Assembly: GCA_002438605.1 (NCBI GenBank)
Contig: DJPR01000026.1
Coordinates: 1-58,871, forward strand
Direction: 5' to 3'
DNA from: Ruminococcus sp. UBA6407
Lineage (GTDB): Bacteria; Bacillota; Clostridia; Oscillospirales; Ruminococcaceae
Length of the DNA stretch: 58,871 nt
Below are positions 1 to 7,979 of this stretch, piece after piece. The position numbers were made by a program, and so were the translations under genes. Positions within the stretch are counted from its first letter, which is position 1. Every line of letters starts with the position of its first letter. The notes under the pieces were generated by a model. That model saw only the letters and a list, made by a program, of their open reading frames with translations, had not been told where the DNA came from and made no database searches.

Positions 1-1
1 T

Positions 2-2674
2 GTTGAAGGAACAGATGTAGCAGTAGCAGGCTACGAGGGTGCAATAGCTCACGCAGCAGGAGTAGACTACGCAGGAGTTGCAAGCGGCGATGCTTATGGA
101 GCAGAGATGATAGACAATGGAGAAAAACTTCTCGCATTTGCTACACCGGACGGCTTAAATAAGATAGCAGCAGAAAAAGCAACAGTATTCACACTTACAT
201 ATAATGTACCGGATGACTGCAAGGCAGGCAAATACCCAATCACATGGGAGAATGCATTCATTGTAGATGAAAATGGTAATGATATAACATCACTTATCAA
301 TCTTATTGACGGTGCAATTATAATTGAAGATGTAGTAACAACAGCATCACAGCCAATTGTTACAACTACTACAGCAGCAACATCAAGTACTGCAGATACA
401 TCAACAACTGTGGCTACAACAACAAAGAGCAGCAGCACAACAACAGCTGCAACTACAGTATCACAGAGTGGCAGCACAGCAACTGTAACTGCAACAACAC
501 CACAGAATAGCAGCACAACAACAGCTGCAAAAACAACATCAGGTGTTGTAAGCACAACAACAGCTGCAACAACTTCAAATGGTGGAAGTGCAACAACTAC
601 AGGAATTGTAATTCCTGCTGATGCAATTGGTTGGATTATTCCAACAGTAACAGCTGCTCCCGGACAGACAGTTTCAATGAATGTTTATGTTAAGGGTAAT
701 GCAGTAGGCGTTGCAGGTATGGAAGGTGCTGTAAACTGGACATCACCAATTGGCTTCTCAGGTATTTCTGACAGAAGTGAAGCATATGATGCAGATGTAA
801 TTTATAACCCAGAAGAAAATCTTATTGCCTTTGGCAGAGCTAACGGTTTGAATAAGATTGCTGAAGATGGTTCTTATGTATTTACATTAACTTATACTGT
901 TCCTGAAGATTGTGCAAGCGGAAAGTACCCAATTACTTGGGATACTGCAAATACATTCATTTCAGACGAAAACGGTAATAAGGTTCCTGTAGTACTTGTT
1001 GACGGTGCAATTATTGTTACTCCAAAAACAACAACACAACAGGATGGCAGTACAACAACAGCAGCAACAACATCAAGCGTTGTAAGCACAACAACAGCAG
1101 CAACAACATCAAGCGTTGTAAGCACAACAACAGCTGCAACGACAACACCAGACGTTGTAAGCTCAACAACAGCTGCAACAACAACACCAAGTGTTGTAAG
1201 CTCAACAACAGCTGCAACGACAACACCAGGCGTTGTAAGCACAACACCAGCTGCAACAACATCACAGGGTGGCAGCGTAACAACTACAGCAATTTCAATT
1301 CCAACTGATACAATTGGTTGGGTAATTCCAACAGTAACAGCTGTTCCTGGACAAACTGTAACAATGAATGTATATGTTAAGGGTAGTTCAGTAGGCGTTG
1401 CAGGTATGGAAGGTATTATTAACTGGACATCACCAATCGGCTTCTCAGGTATTTCTGACAGAAGTGAAGCATATGATGCTGATGTTGTTTATAATCCAGA
1501 GGAAAATATTATTGCCTTTGGTAGAAACTCAGGCTTGAATAAGATCGCTGAAGATGGTTCTTATGTATTTACATTGACTTATACTGTTCCTGAAGATTGT
1601 GAAAGCGGAATATATCCTGTTTCTTGGGATTCAGCTAAAACGTATATTTCAGATGAAAACGGTAATAAGGTTCCTGTAGTACTCATTGACGGTGCAATCA
1701 TCGTTTCACCAAAGACAACAACTGCAACAACACCACAGAGTGGAAGCACAACAACAGTAACTGAAACAACACCAAGTGTTGTAAGCACAACAACAGCAAG
1801 TGCAACAACACCACAAGGTGGAAGCACAACAACAGCAACTGAAACAACACCAAGTGTTGTAAGCACAACAACAGCAAGTGCAACAACACCACAGGGTGGA
1901 AGCACAACAACAGTAACTGTAACAACATCACAGGGCGGTTCTACAACAACTACAACATTACCGGCTCTCAAGTTTAAGGATTGTTTCATAAATAATGAAG
2001 CTACTGACTTTACTTCAACAGTAGGTTACTACTTCTCACATGATACAAATTCATTCAACAAGGATCAGGTTGTTAAGCTTATGGTTACATTGGTTCTTGA
2101 TAATGGTGCTATCATAGAAAATGTAGATCTTCTTGATCAGGAAGCTGTTAATGCTAAGTTAATTGAAGCCGGTGCTGAACCTGCAGCAATTGACATCACA
2201 TTTGGTGATGCTACACCGGCAACTGTATTCAATAAGTCAACAAATAAGTATGATGTTCAGCTTTATGTAAATGGTACACCTCTTACTTCAAGTGAGGAAC
2301 TTGGAACTGATGAAGCAGGCAATCCGATTTACAAGCCAATGACTGTAACAGCATATATCGGTGTTAAGGGTGACGCTGATCTCAATAACACAGTAGATGC
2401 CGGTGATGCAAGCAATATTCTCACATATTATGCTCAGAAGCAGACAGGTGTAGCAAATCCTGTTCTTTATTCAGCAGAAGATGAAAATCTTGAACAGCTT
2501 GCTTGTTTCCTTGCTGATACAGACAAGGATGTATATTCTGAAGGCAACTGGAACACAGATAAGGCTAACAGAAACCTTGATGCAAATGACGCATCTAATA
2601 TTCTTACATTCTACTCATACGTTCAGACTGGTTCATCAGACGCAAAGAATAACTGGGATACAATTATTGGTTAA
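2..2674 (+). CDS. Scaffoldin-like protein, cohesin-type repeats plus C-terminal dockerin (5' end outside window)
   Basis: The reading frame is open to the left edge, so this is the last 890 residues of a larger secreted protein. It shows a partial cohesin-like repeat (residues 1-110), two closely similar repeats (about 204-343 and 433-572), Thr/Ala/Ser-rich linkers between them, a further domain (about 655-785) and a C-terminal dockerin-like region (about 790-880). Each repeat ends in a DGAIIV-type strand, as cohesins do. The dockerin has two calcium-loop segments, GDADLNNTVDAGDASNIL and a second ending in NLDANDASNIL that carries an insertion. The family role is to hold dockerin-bearing glycoside hydrolases on a cellulosome or amylosome and dock onto another scaffoldin. 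The next gene encodes a wall-anchored cohesin, a plausible partner. Cohesin identity is inferred from pattern, not from a profile search. Confidence 0.8.
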   Translation, partial: VEGTDVAVAGYEGAIAHAAGVDYAGVASGDAYGAEMIDNGEKLLAFATPDGLNKIAAEKATVFTLTYNVPDDCKAGKYPITWENAFIVDENGNDITSLINLIDGAIIIEDVVTTASQPIVTTTTAATSSTADTSTTVATTTKSSSTTTAATTVSQSGSTATVTATTPQNSSTTTAAKTTSGVVSTTTAATTSNGGSATTTGIVIPADAIGWIIPTVTAAPGQTVSMNVYVKGNAVGVAGMEGAVNWTSPIGFSGISDRSEAYDADVIYNPEENLIAFGRANGLNKIAEDGSYVFTLTYTVPEDCASGKYPITWDTANTFISDENGNKVPVVLVDGAIIVTPKTTTQQDGSTTTAATTSSVVSTTTAATTSSVVSTTTAATTTPDVVSSTTAATTTPSVVSSTTAATTTPGVVSTTPAATTSQGGSVTTTAISIPTDTIGWVIPTVTAVPGQTVTMNVYVKGSSVGVAGMEGIINWTSPIGFSGISDRSEAYDADVVYNPEENIIAFGRNSGLNKIAEDGSYVFTLTYTVPEDCESGIYPVSWDSAKTYISDENGNKVPVVLIDGAIIVSPKTTTATTPQSGSTTTVTETTPSVVSTTTASATTPQGGSTTTATETTPSVVSTTTASATTPQGGSTTTVTVTTSQGGSTTTTTLPALKFKDCFINNEATDFTSTVGYYFSHDTNSFNKDQVVKLMVTLVLDNGAIIENVDLLDQEAVNAKLIEAGAEPAAIDITFGDATPATVFNKSTNKYDVQLYVNGTPLTSSEELGTDEAGNPIYKPMTVTAYIGVKGDADLNNTVDAGDASNILTYYAQKQTGVANPVLYSAEDENLEQLACFLADTDKDVYSEGNWNTDKANRNLDANDASNILTFYSYVQTGSSDAKNNWDTIIG
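1060..1262 (+). repeat. Tandem linker repeat, 36/39-bp units
   Basis: About five copies of a 36- or 39-bp unit encode a Val-Val-Ser-(Thr)n-Ala-Ala-Thr-Thr motif between the second and third cohesin-like repeats of the scaffoldin. Units differ mainly in Ser/Thr/Pro codons. The stretch is in frame and likely to vary in copy number between strains. Confidence 0.8.
1768..1923 (+). repeat. 78-bp tandem duplication in scaffoldin linker
   Basis: Two adjacent 78-bp copies (1768-1845 and 1846-1923) differ at only a few bases. They encode a Thr-rich linker of TTPSVVSTTTASATTPQ type with GGSTTT. The match suggests a recent in-frame duplication. Confidence 0.85.
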
Positions 2675-2690
2675 TTGCTATTAAAATGTT

Positions 2691-2721
2691 TTATCTGCCG
2701 CAAAAAAATTGCGGCAGATAA
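2691..2721 (+). terminator. Strong hairpin after the scaffoldin gene
   Basis: The arms TTATCTGCCGCAA and TTGCGGCAGATAA are perfectly complementary around a short A loop, 17 bases after the stop codon. No T-run follows, so it may be a weak terminator, a transcript-end stabiliser, or a processing site between this gene and the next rather than a classical intrinsic terminator. Confidence 0.55.
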
Positions 2722-2821
2722 ATGTCATTAAATTAAGTTGTTTTACTCTAATGCATTATTAGGTAGTGTGTTAGAAGTAACATATAAAATTAATATATTA
2801 ATTGAAAGGAAACTAAAAACA

Positions 2822-3799
2822 ATGAAAAAGAATTCTTTAAAAAAGGCTTTCGCTGCAATGGCTCTTACAGCTGTAGCTGCAACTGCTGCAACTTCTGCTT
2901 TTTCAGCATCAGCAGTAGAGGCAAAGCCTGTTCTTAAGCTTTCACAGATCGAACTCAAGTGGGAAGATCTCGATACAGACGGAGACGGCAAGATTGATGC
3001 TAACAAGACACAGACAATTGAGCTTTCTGTTTCAGGTGCTCAGAACCTTTGGCAGGCATGCGGTCTTCACATGGTAAATGATGACAGACTTACACTTGTT
3101 AAAAAGGCTACAGGTGCATTATCATGGACAAAGGGTGCAGCTATTGAAGATATGGGCTTGTCAACTGTAGCTCTTGATGGCAATACAGTATTCTTTACTG
3201 CTGCATCAGCTGCATTAGATGCTAAGTTTGAAGATGGTACAGCTATGTGGGCTGGTGCTGATGGTGTAATTATGTCATATGATGTAACAATTCCGGATGA
3301 TGCACAGCCTGGCGATACATTCCCAATTAAGTTCAACTATGTTGTAACTCCTGCTGCTGATCCTGAAAAGGGTGAGCCAACAAGAGATATGTTTACTACA
3401 TCTGCTTTTACAAAGGAAAGAGATGATGCAAAGGCTGAAATCGATACAATGACTGACTATGCAGTTAAGAACTGGGTAGACGGTTACATCAAGATTGCTG
3501 ATAAGGTTGTTACAACAACATCTACTACAACTACAACAACAACTACTACAACTACAACAACAGCTGCTCCGGCAACAACAACTGCTCCTTCATCAACAGC
3601 TGCTCCAGCAACAACAAAGGCTCCTGGAACAACTAAGAAGGGTGCTACAACAAAGGCTGCTGCTACAACAACTAAGAAGGCTACAACAACTAAGAAGGGT
3701 GATTCACCTAAGACTGGTGTTGCAGGCGTAGGCGTTGCTGTTGCAGGTCTTGCTGCTGCTGCAGGTGCTGCTATCGTTCTCAGAAAGAAAGAGGACTAA
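2822..3799 (+). CDS. Cell-wall-anchored single-cohesin protein (ScaE-like anchoring scaffoldin)
   Basis: The 325-residue protein starts at the ATG 8 bases after GAAAGGA, rather than at the in-frame ATG 28 codons earlier. It has a signal peptide (MKKNSLKKAFAAMALT..., cut near ASAVEA), one cohesin-like domain (about residues 35-225, ending in AVKNWVDGYIKI), a Thr/Ala/Lys linker, and a C-terminal sorting signal. The sorting signal is SPKTG, then a hydrophobic Ala/Gly/Val stretch, then RKKED. Sortase substrates usually have LPXTG, so the first residue differs. ScaE proteins of Ruminococcus flavefaciens have this same layout of a single cohesin plus wall anchor and bind the dockerin of a scaffoldin. 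The position right after a dockerin-bearing scaffoldin supports that role, though the pairing is inferred. Confidence 0.8.
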   Translation: MKKNSLKKAFAAMALTAVAATAATSAFSASAVEAKPVLKLSQIELKWEDLDTDGDGKIDANKTQTIELSVSGAQNLWQACGLHMVNDDRLTLVKKATGALSWTKGAAIEDMGLSTVALDGNTVFFTAASAALDAKFEDGTAMWAGADGVIMSYDVTIPDDAQPGDTFPIKFNYVVTPAADPEKGEPTRDMFTTSAFTKERDDAKAEIDTMTDYAVKNWVDGYIKIADKVVTTTSTTTTTTTTTTTTTAAPATTTAPSSTAAPATTKAPGTTKKGATTKAAATTTKKATTTKKGDSPKTGVAGVGVAVAGLAAAAGAAIVLRKKED

Positions 3800-3831
3800 T
3801 CAGAATCCTTAAAGATTTAGATAAATAATTG

Positions 3832-3862
3832 AAAGGACTCCGTTTGGAGTCCTTTTATTTTT
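3832..3862 (+). terminator. Intrinsic terminator after the wall-anchored cohesin gene
   Basis: The stem AAAGGACTCC / GGAGTCCTTT with a GTTT loop is followed by TATTTTT. It lies 33 bases after the stop codon and just before the next gene's ribosome binding site. Confidence 0.9.
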
Positions 3863-3875
3863 GGAGGTGAAATTT

Positions 3876-4055
3876 TTGGCACAAACGAACTGTGAATGCT
3901 GTACAAATTATATTTATGATGAAGAATATGAATGCTATATTTGCCTTGTCAATCTTGATGAGGACGAAATGAGCCGATTTCTTTCAGGAAGTAATTTTGA
4001 ATGTCCATATTTTAAGCTTGATGATGAATATGGGGTAGTTCGGCATCAGATATAA
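3876..4055 (+). CDS. Small Cys-rich protein, DUF6472-like
   Basis: This is a 59-residue protein with N-terminal CECC, a central CYIC and a later CPYF, Cys spacing that suggests one zinc site. The segment YIYDEEYECYICLVNLDEDE and the ending DDEYGVVRHQI match my recollection of the DUF6472 family of clostridial proteins, whose function is unknown. The TTG start is chosen because a GGAGG sits 8 bases upstream. An earlier in-frame TTG at 3861 would place the ribosome binding site inside the gene. It follows a terminator and faces the germination operon, so it is probably transcribed alone or by readthrough. Confidence 0.75.
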   Translation: MAQTNCECCTNYIYDEEYECYICLVNLDEDEMSRFLSGSNFECPYFKLDDEYGVVRHQI

Positions 4056-4068
4056 ATGCAACATCTTA

Positions 4069-4593
4069 TTATCTTTGAATAATTGCATATTCAAAATTGG
4101 TATCAGAACTGTATCTGACCGTTTTTGCCTGACGTTCAGAGCTGAGAAGTCCGCTTAAAACAGTAATAATGTCGCATTCAGGCGCTTTTCCCTGTTCAAT
4201 TGCACACTGAATGTTATCAGCTGTTAAAAGGTTATCAGACTTTAAAAGCCGTTCACTTCCCAGAATAATAAAGCAGGAGGGCGTAACTTTCCAGTCATTC
4301 AGCATAAATTCCAATGTTTCGGTAACATCACAGCCGTTTAAAATGACTGCTTCTGTATGACCTGTAAAAATAGTTTTGCCGCATAAAAGCTCGGAATTTT
4401 CTTTAAGCTCGTCAAGTGATGTCCCCTCAGCAGAAATATCGTCTGTTTCATCAAAAAAGCTCATTCTGGAGCTGAAGGTATCATTTTTCTTGCTGATGAA
4501 AACTGTTTGCAGATACTCTTTATCATGAACCTGCTTGGAATTACAGCTTGTAAGAGAAATTAATGCAATAAGGCTGATTATAATTTTTTTCAT
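4069..4593 (-). CDS. gerC: Short GerC-type spore germination lipoprotein
   Basis: The 174-residue lipoprotein has the lipobox SLTSC with Cys17. It is the third gene of a germinant receptor operon and overlaps the gene before it by 4 bases (ATGA). Residues 20-150 resemble the first domain of GerAC-type proteins, with HTEAVILNG and a conserved LNDWKVTPSCFIILG-like strand. GerAC proteins are usually about 370 residues, so the C-terminal domains are missing. No frameshift remnant is visible downstream, because the next gene begins on the opposite strand 13 bases away. The family role is the lipid-anchored subunit of the inner spore membrane receptor. Whether the short form works is unknown. Confidence 0.75.
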   Translation of the reverse strand: MKKIIISLIALISLTSCNSKQVHDKEYLQTVFISKKNDTFSSRMSFFDETDDISAEGTSLDELKENSELLCGKTIFTGHTEAVILNGCDVTETLEFMLNDWKVTPSCFIILGSERLLKSDNLLTADNIQCAIEQGKAPECDIITVLSGLLSSERQAKTVRYSSDTNFEYAIIQR

Positions 4594-5591
4594 TTAGACT
4601 CCCCTTTCGCTTTTACAAGTACAACGGCAGGCGGAATTAATGCAACAAGTGCAAAAATAAGTGCGAATATTGAAGAATACAGGTTTGCCCGACTTAAAGC
4701 GAGTCCTGCAAGTGACATTATAATTAGTGCGGTACTGCATCTGAAACGAGAAAACTTCGGGAATATTTTTTTAATGATAATTGAGGCAGCAGTTGCCTGC
4801 AATGCAATTGATATAACAGCAAGTATAACAAAAATTATTATAAAAGCAGAGTCGGTTCTTTGATTGCTGAATGGCTGAGAGAGCTGGGCGGCAGTAATTA
4901 CGGGGAAATTGACAATGCTCATTATACCCCCGCTGACCAGTGTTGTGATGAACAAAACTATACATGTTAATATTGCCTTGCAAATAAAATAAAAGACAGT
5001 TGTTTTGATTTTGTTGTCCTTGACTATTTCAAGCAGGATAACGAAAGTTCCAAGACTTCCGCTTAAAGCAAGACCTTTTATAAGCTCAGCAGCAAAGCCT
5101 GCGGAGCTTTTTATTGTAAGGTAGCTGAATGAGATTTTGTCTGCTGCACCGAGAATAATAATAACCAGACATAAAACTCCAAACCCTGCCACAACGACAG
5201 CGGCTCTGGAGAGAGCCTTAATTCCCGGCGAGGAAACATAAAGGCATATAATTCCGATAAGTGCAGTTATGATAAGTTTATGCGGAATAACGTCTGAAAA
5301 AACAGAGGGAATATAAATTTCCTCAGAGGTTTGCCATACCCTTACAAAAAGAAGTCCGCCCCATAACAGCGTAAAAAGCAGATAAATCCATTGTATTCCG
5401 ATTGAGTTAATGACCTTTTCGCCTTGCAGACTGCATGAAAGTGCAGGCAAAGAGGCAAGAATCTGAATCGCAATGCCTGTGATAAAGCCTGCGGCAGTAA
5501 TTGCGGTTATATTTCCGGTAAGGCATACGAGTGTAAATGTGTCAGAAGCGAGGAGGAGTGCGGTAAGCTGTCCGTAAGAAATTTTATTCAT
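4590..5591 (-). CDS. gerB: Spore germination permease, GerAB type
   Basis: The protein is about 333 residues with roughly ten hydrophobic segments and the N-terminal motif KISYGQLTALLLASD typical of GerAB permeases (APC superfamily). It is the integral-membrane subunit that senses germinant in the spore inner membrane. The ATG at 5591 overlaps the end of gerA by 8 bases (ATGAATAA). A longer start 9 codons upstream, inside gerA, is possible but begins before the conserved region. It is co-transcribed between the A and C subunits. Confidence 0.88.
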   Translation of the reverse strand: MNKISYGQLTALLLASDTFTLVCLTGNITAITAAGFITGIAIQILASLPALSCSLQGEKVINSIGIQWIYLLFTLLWGGLLFVRVWQTSEEIYIPSVFSDVIPHKLIITALIGIICLYVSSPGIKALSRAAVVVAGFGVLCLVIIILGAADKISFSYLTIKSSAGFAAELIKGLALSGSLGTFVILLEIVKDNKIKTTVFYFICKAILTCIVLFITTLVSGGIMSIVNFPVITAAQLSQPFSNQRTDSAFIIIFVILAVISIALQATAASIIIKKIFPKFSRFRCSTALIIMSLAGLALSRANLYSSIFALIFALVALIPPAVVLVKAKGESK

Positions 5592-7044
5592 GGTATTCCT
5601 CCACTGTAAATCCGCCATGCTGCATTTTTCTGAATCCTACACGTCCGGCGGTATCTCTCATTGCTTTAGGCTTAAATGGTGAAATTGGGGCCATAAAAGG
5701 ATATCCGTAATCCTCGGTTGCACATATGTTTATTAAAACTGCACAAGCAGTAAGACTTATGCCGAAAAGTCCGAAAATTCCGCCTGCAATGAGAAATCCG
5801 AAACGCAGTATGGTGACGCTTTGGTTTATTTCAGGGACGACAAATCCGCTTGTAACGGCAAGTGCGACAATGGTAAGCATAGGAGTGCTGACAAGTCCTG
5901 AATTGACAGCCGCATCTCCTATAATCAGACCGCCGACAATACTTACAGCTCCGCCCACAGCTTTTGGCAGACGCAAACCTGCCTCACGAATAATCTCATA
6001 CATCAGCAGAACTCCTATTGCCTCTGTAAGCAGAGAAATAGGAGCTTTTTTTTCTGCCTCAGCCAGAATTACAAGAAGTGTGGAGTTTAGCAGTTCTGGG
6101 TGATGAAGTGAAATTGCAACATAAAGTGCGGGAAGCAGTATTGAGATAAGGAAAGCGGCGTACTTTATCCAGCGGATAAATACGGCATAATAAGGCTTGA
6201 AAGCGTAATCATCAAGAGTCTGAAAGCTCTCACAGAAAAGCTTTGGTATTACGATTGCAAAGGGAACACCGTCAACTAGAATAGCAACACGTCCCTCAAG
6301 GAGTTTTGAGCATAGAACGTCAGGACGTTCGGTTGTGCCTGTAGAGCTGAAAATCTCAAATCTCCTGCTTTCGACAAACGGACGTATATAGCCTGTTGAC
6401 AAAATGGTTTCAAGTTCAATTTCAGAAAGCGACTGCTTGATTTTTTTCAAAAGACCGTGAGAAACCTTGTCTTTCATATAGCAGATGCATATATCAGTCT
6501 GACTTCTGTCACCGAGAACAGAAAGCTCCATAACGAGCATGGGACTTTTAAGCCTACGACGTATAAGTGACATATTGGTGCGGACAACTTCGACAAAGCC
6601 TTCATGAGCTCCCATGATATTGGCTTCGCCTGACGGCTCGTCAATTCCTCTTGCCGCATAACCCTGAACGCCGAATGCAAGTGCAGTGTCAGCACCGTCA
6701 GCAATAAGAACCGCAAAACCTGAATTTATTGTTCTGAAAAGGTCACCGTAATTTTTAACGGTAAGACGGTCAACTGAAAGAAGCAGTCTGTTATTTATAT
6801 GGTCAAACAGCTTATCGGCGGTTGGATTTTCGATAGTTATTTTTGTAATGGGGTGCAGAACAAGCTCAGTAATCGTGCTTGTGGCAAGCATTCCCTCACA
6901 GCAAAGCAGAGCACATTTTATGCCGCCTGTAGTGAATTCATTGATAAGTAGGTCAGAAGAGCCTCCTGAAATACGTTTGATTTCCGAAAGGTTATTTTGC
7001 AGATTTTTTATAATCGGGTTAAAGTAGTAATCATCTGTTTTCAT
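5584..7044 (-). CDS. gerA: Spore germination protein, GerAA type
   Basis: The 486-residue protein has a soluble N-terminal region (about residues 1-285) with the GerA motif RRLKSPMLVMELSVLGDRSQT and the segment GRVAILVDGVPFAIVIP. Several membrane helices follow, with conserved GGAVSIVGGLIIGDAAV in the C-terminal half. It is the largest subunit of the germinant receptor and lies first in the gerA-gerB-gerC operon. The ATG is preceded by GAGGTG. These operons are normally made in the forespore under sigma-G. I looked for a sigma-G promoter in the 150 bases upstream and saw none that is convincing. Confidence 0.92.
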   Translation of the reverse strand: MKTDDYYFNPIIKNLQNNLSEIKRISGGSSDLLINEFTTGGIKCALLCCEGMLATSTITELVLHPITKITIENPTADKLFDHINNRLLLSVDRLTVKNYGDLFRTINSGFAVLIADGADTALAFGVQGYAARGIDEPSGEANIMGAHEGFVEVVRTNMSLIRRRLKSPMLVMELSVLGDRSQTDICICYMKDKVSHGLLKKIKQSLSEIELETILSTGYIRPFVESRRFEIFSSTGTTERPDVLCSKLLEGRVAILVDGVPFAIVIPKLFCESFQTLDDYAFKPYYAVFIRWIKYAAFLISILLPALYVAISLHHPELLNSTLLVILAEAEKKAPISLLTEAIGVLLMYEIIREAGLRLPKAVGGAVSIVGGLIIGDAAVNSGLVSTPMLTIVALAVTSGFVVPEINQSVTILRFGFLIAGGIFGLFGISLTACAVLINICATEDYGYPFMAPISPFKPKAMRDTAGRVGFRKMQHGGFTVEEYHE

Positions 7045-7141
7045 AAGTTCACCTCATCAGGTATTATTTACATTTATTCCTGAAAGATACATTTATAAAA
7101 CAGTTGTTTTTATGGCTGTTTTAGTCTGTTGAAAAAAACTA

Positions 7142-7178
7142 AGGCAACACCGCATACTTCTTGTACGACATTGTTTTA
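7142..7178. repeat. Degenerate copy of the dispersed GGCAAYACC palindrome
   Basis: The left arm GGCAACACCGCATA is intact and the expected right arm is decayed (TACGACATTGTT). It lies in the 248-base gap between gerA and the divergent sigma-like operon. Confidence 0.5.
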
Positions 7179-7196
7179 AATTTTTTAAAAAAACTC

Positions 7197-7225
7197 TTGA
7201 CAAATAAGAACTAATGTTCTATAAT
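7197..7225 (+). promoter_or_regulatory. Consensus sigma-A promoter
   Basis: TTGACA (7197-7202), a 17-bp spacer, then TATAAT (7220-7225). Both hexamers match the consensus perfectly, the only such case I found in the window. Such a strong promoter is usually held down by a repressor, which fits the dyads overlapping it. Confidence 0.9.
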
Positions 7226-7257
7226 TATATTTACAAACAAAACAGAACAAAAGTTCT
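7207..7257 (+). promoter_or_regulatory. Two SOS-box-like operators (AGAAC-N4-GTTCT)
   Basis: Box 1 at 7207-7220 reads AGAAC TAAT GTTCT and overlaps the spacer and the first base of the -10 element. Box 2 at 7244-7257 reads AGAAC AAAA GTTCT, about 20 bases after the expected transcript start. Centres are 37 bp apart. The core GAACNNNNGTTC is that of Gram-positive LexA sites, though the four spacer bases do not follow the Bacillus RNRY pattern. LexA control is therefore inferred, and another dyad-binding repressor is possible. Confidence 0.65.
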
Positions 7258-7292
7258 AAAACGCTTTATGAGTTAAACGGAGGAATGATGAA

Positions 7293-7520
7293 ATGCTAGA
7301 ATTAATAAAAACATACACCAAAAGCTGCATAATGGCTGAACAGCGTATAAAATATCTGACCGTTAAGCTGAATGAACTTAAAAGAAACGGCGGTGAAGAT
7401 ACAGAAGAATATACAGACCTGCAAAGGAGGATAAGGCTTCTCTATATTGAACGGACAGAAATGCTTGAGGTTATTCAAATTTTAGAGTCATATCAGAAAA
7501 GGAGAAATGCCAATGCCTAG
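7293..7520 (+). CDS. Small coiled-coil protein of the SOS-boxed operon
   Basis: The 75-residue, highly charged and helical protein has heptad-like spacing of Leu/Ile through most of its length (LTVKLNELKR, LQRRIRLLYIERTEML). It has no signal peptide, membrane helix or Cys. The start follows GGAGG by 9 bases. It overlaps the next gene by 14 bases, so the two are translationally coupled. I do not recognise a family. A small coiled-coil protein next to a sigma-like protein could act as its partner or anti-sigma factor, but that is only a guess from context. Confidence 0.75.
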   Translation: MLELIKTYTKSCIMAEQRIKYLTVKLNELKRNGGEDTEEYTDLQRRIRLLYIERTEMLEVIQILESYQKRRNANA

Positions 7521-7821
7521 ACGAGTAACATTGAATTCAGAATTGGGAGCTACAGACAGAAGTTTGAGAAAGCTTTTAGAGGAAAACGAAAGTGAATCTG
7601 CTGATAAAATAAAAAGAAATCTTGTTAAGATAATAAAAAATGAACTTACATCAAGACAAAGTCAAATAATTATGCTATACTATTTTAAAGAGATGAATAT
7701 TAACGAAATTGCACAAACGCTTGATATATCCCCTGCTGCAGTTTCAGTTACTATGAAAAGAGCAAGAAACAAGCTTTTTAATATTCTCAAATATATAATT
7801 TATAGCAATGCAATAAAGTAA
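7507..7821 (+). CDS. Small sigma-70 region 4 / HTH protein
   Basis: The 104-residue protein has a C-terminal helix-turn-helix of sigma-70 region 4 type: LTSRQSQIIMLYYFKEMNINEIAQTL, then DISPAAVSVTMKRARNKL (split here only for length). The N-terminal 45 residues lack the region 2 needed to bind the -10 element, so it is not a complete sigma factor. Similar short proteins occur as phage or mobile-element regulators and as orphan sigma-like proteins. ATG at 7507 or 7513 are both possible starts after AAAAGGAG. It is the second gene of the operon behind the two SOS-like boxes. Confidence 0.8.
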   Translation: MPMPRRVTLNSELGATDRSLRKLLEENESESADKIKRNLVKIIKNELTSRQSQIIMLYYFKEMNINEIAQTLDISPAAVSVTMKRARNKLFNILKYIIYSNAIK

Positions 7822-7979
7822 TGCAACATAAGATGGCAAAAGCAAACCGCATAGTACAAGGCGGACGACAAAAGCATACTGTCATATGGTGAGGAGGATA
7901 ACGCAGTAATATGCGGTTTGAATTGTCAGCTTAGTTGCAGCGTTTTGTTGTATTGCTATATGGAAAAACCGGAGGTATT
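7822..7979 (+). other. Structured leader upstream of the decarboxylase gene
   Basis: This 158-base gap contains the arms CAAACCGCAT (7843-7852) and ATGCGGTTTG (7911-7920). They enclose 58 bases that can form an inner or competing stem (CATACTG with CAGTAATATG). A SD-like GAGGAGG near 7891 has no proper gene after it. The layout suggests a structured RNA leader. I do not recognise it as a lysine, guanidine or other named riboswitch. Confidence 0.4.

Noticed and set aside
1060..1262. CRISPR-like spacing of repeats
   Set aside because: The repeats are in-frame Thr linker units without unique spacers, and no cas genes are near.
94..1989. Long minus-strand Val/Leu-rich frames opposite the scaffoldin linkers
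   Set aside because: They are the complement of ACA/ACT-rich Thr linkers, have no ribosome binding site, and the plus frame has clear cohesin and dockerin domains.
4771..7044. Plus-strand frames opposite gerA and gerB (5726-6103 and others)
   Set aside because: Shadows of the conserved minus-strand germination genes with no ribosome binding site.
7507..7821. Full sigma factor
   Set aside because: Only a region-4-like HTH is present; region 2 is absent in the 104 residues.
7885..7908. Seven-residue leader peptide MVRRITQ with two AGG codons
   Set aside because: No SD before its ATG and the frame is inside a likely stem. A coincidence is more likely than attenuation by arginine tRNA.
7822..7979. 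Lysine riboswitch before the decarboxylase
   Set aside because: The gap is too short and lacks the five-helix layout of that class.
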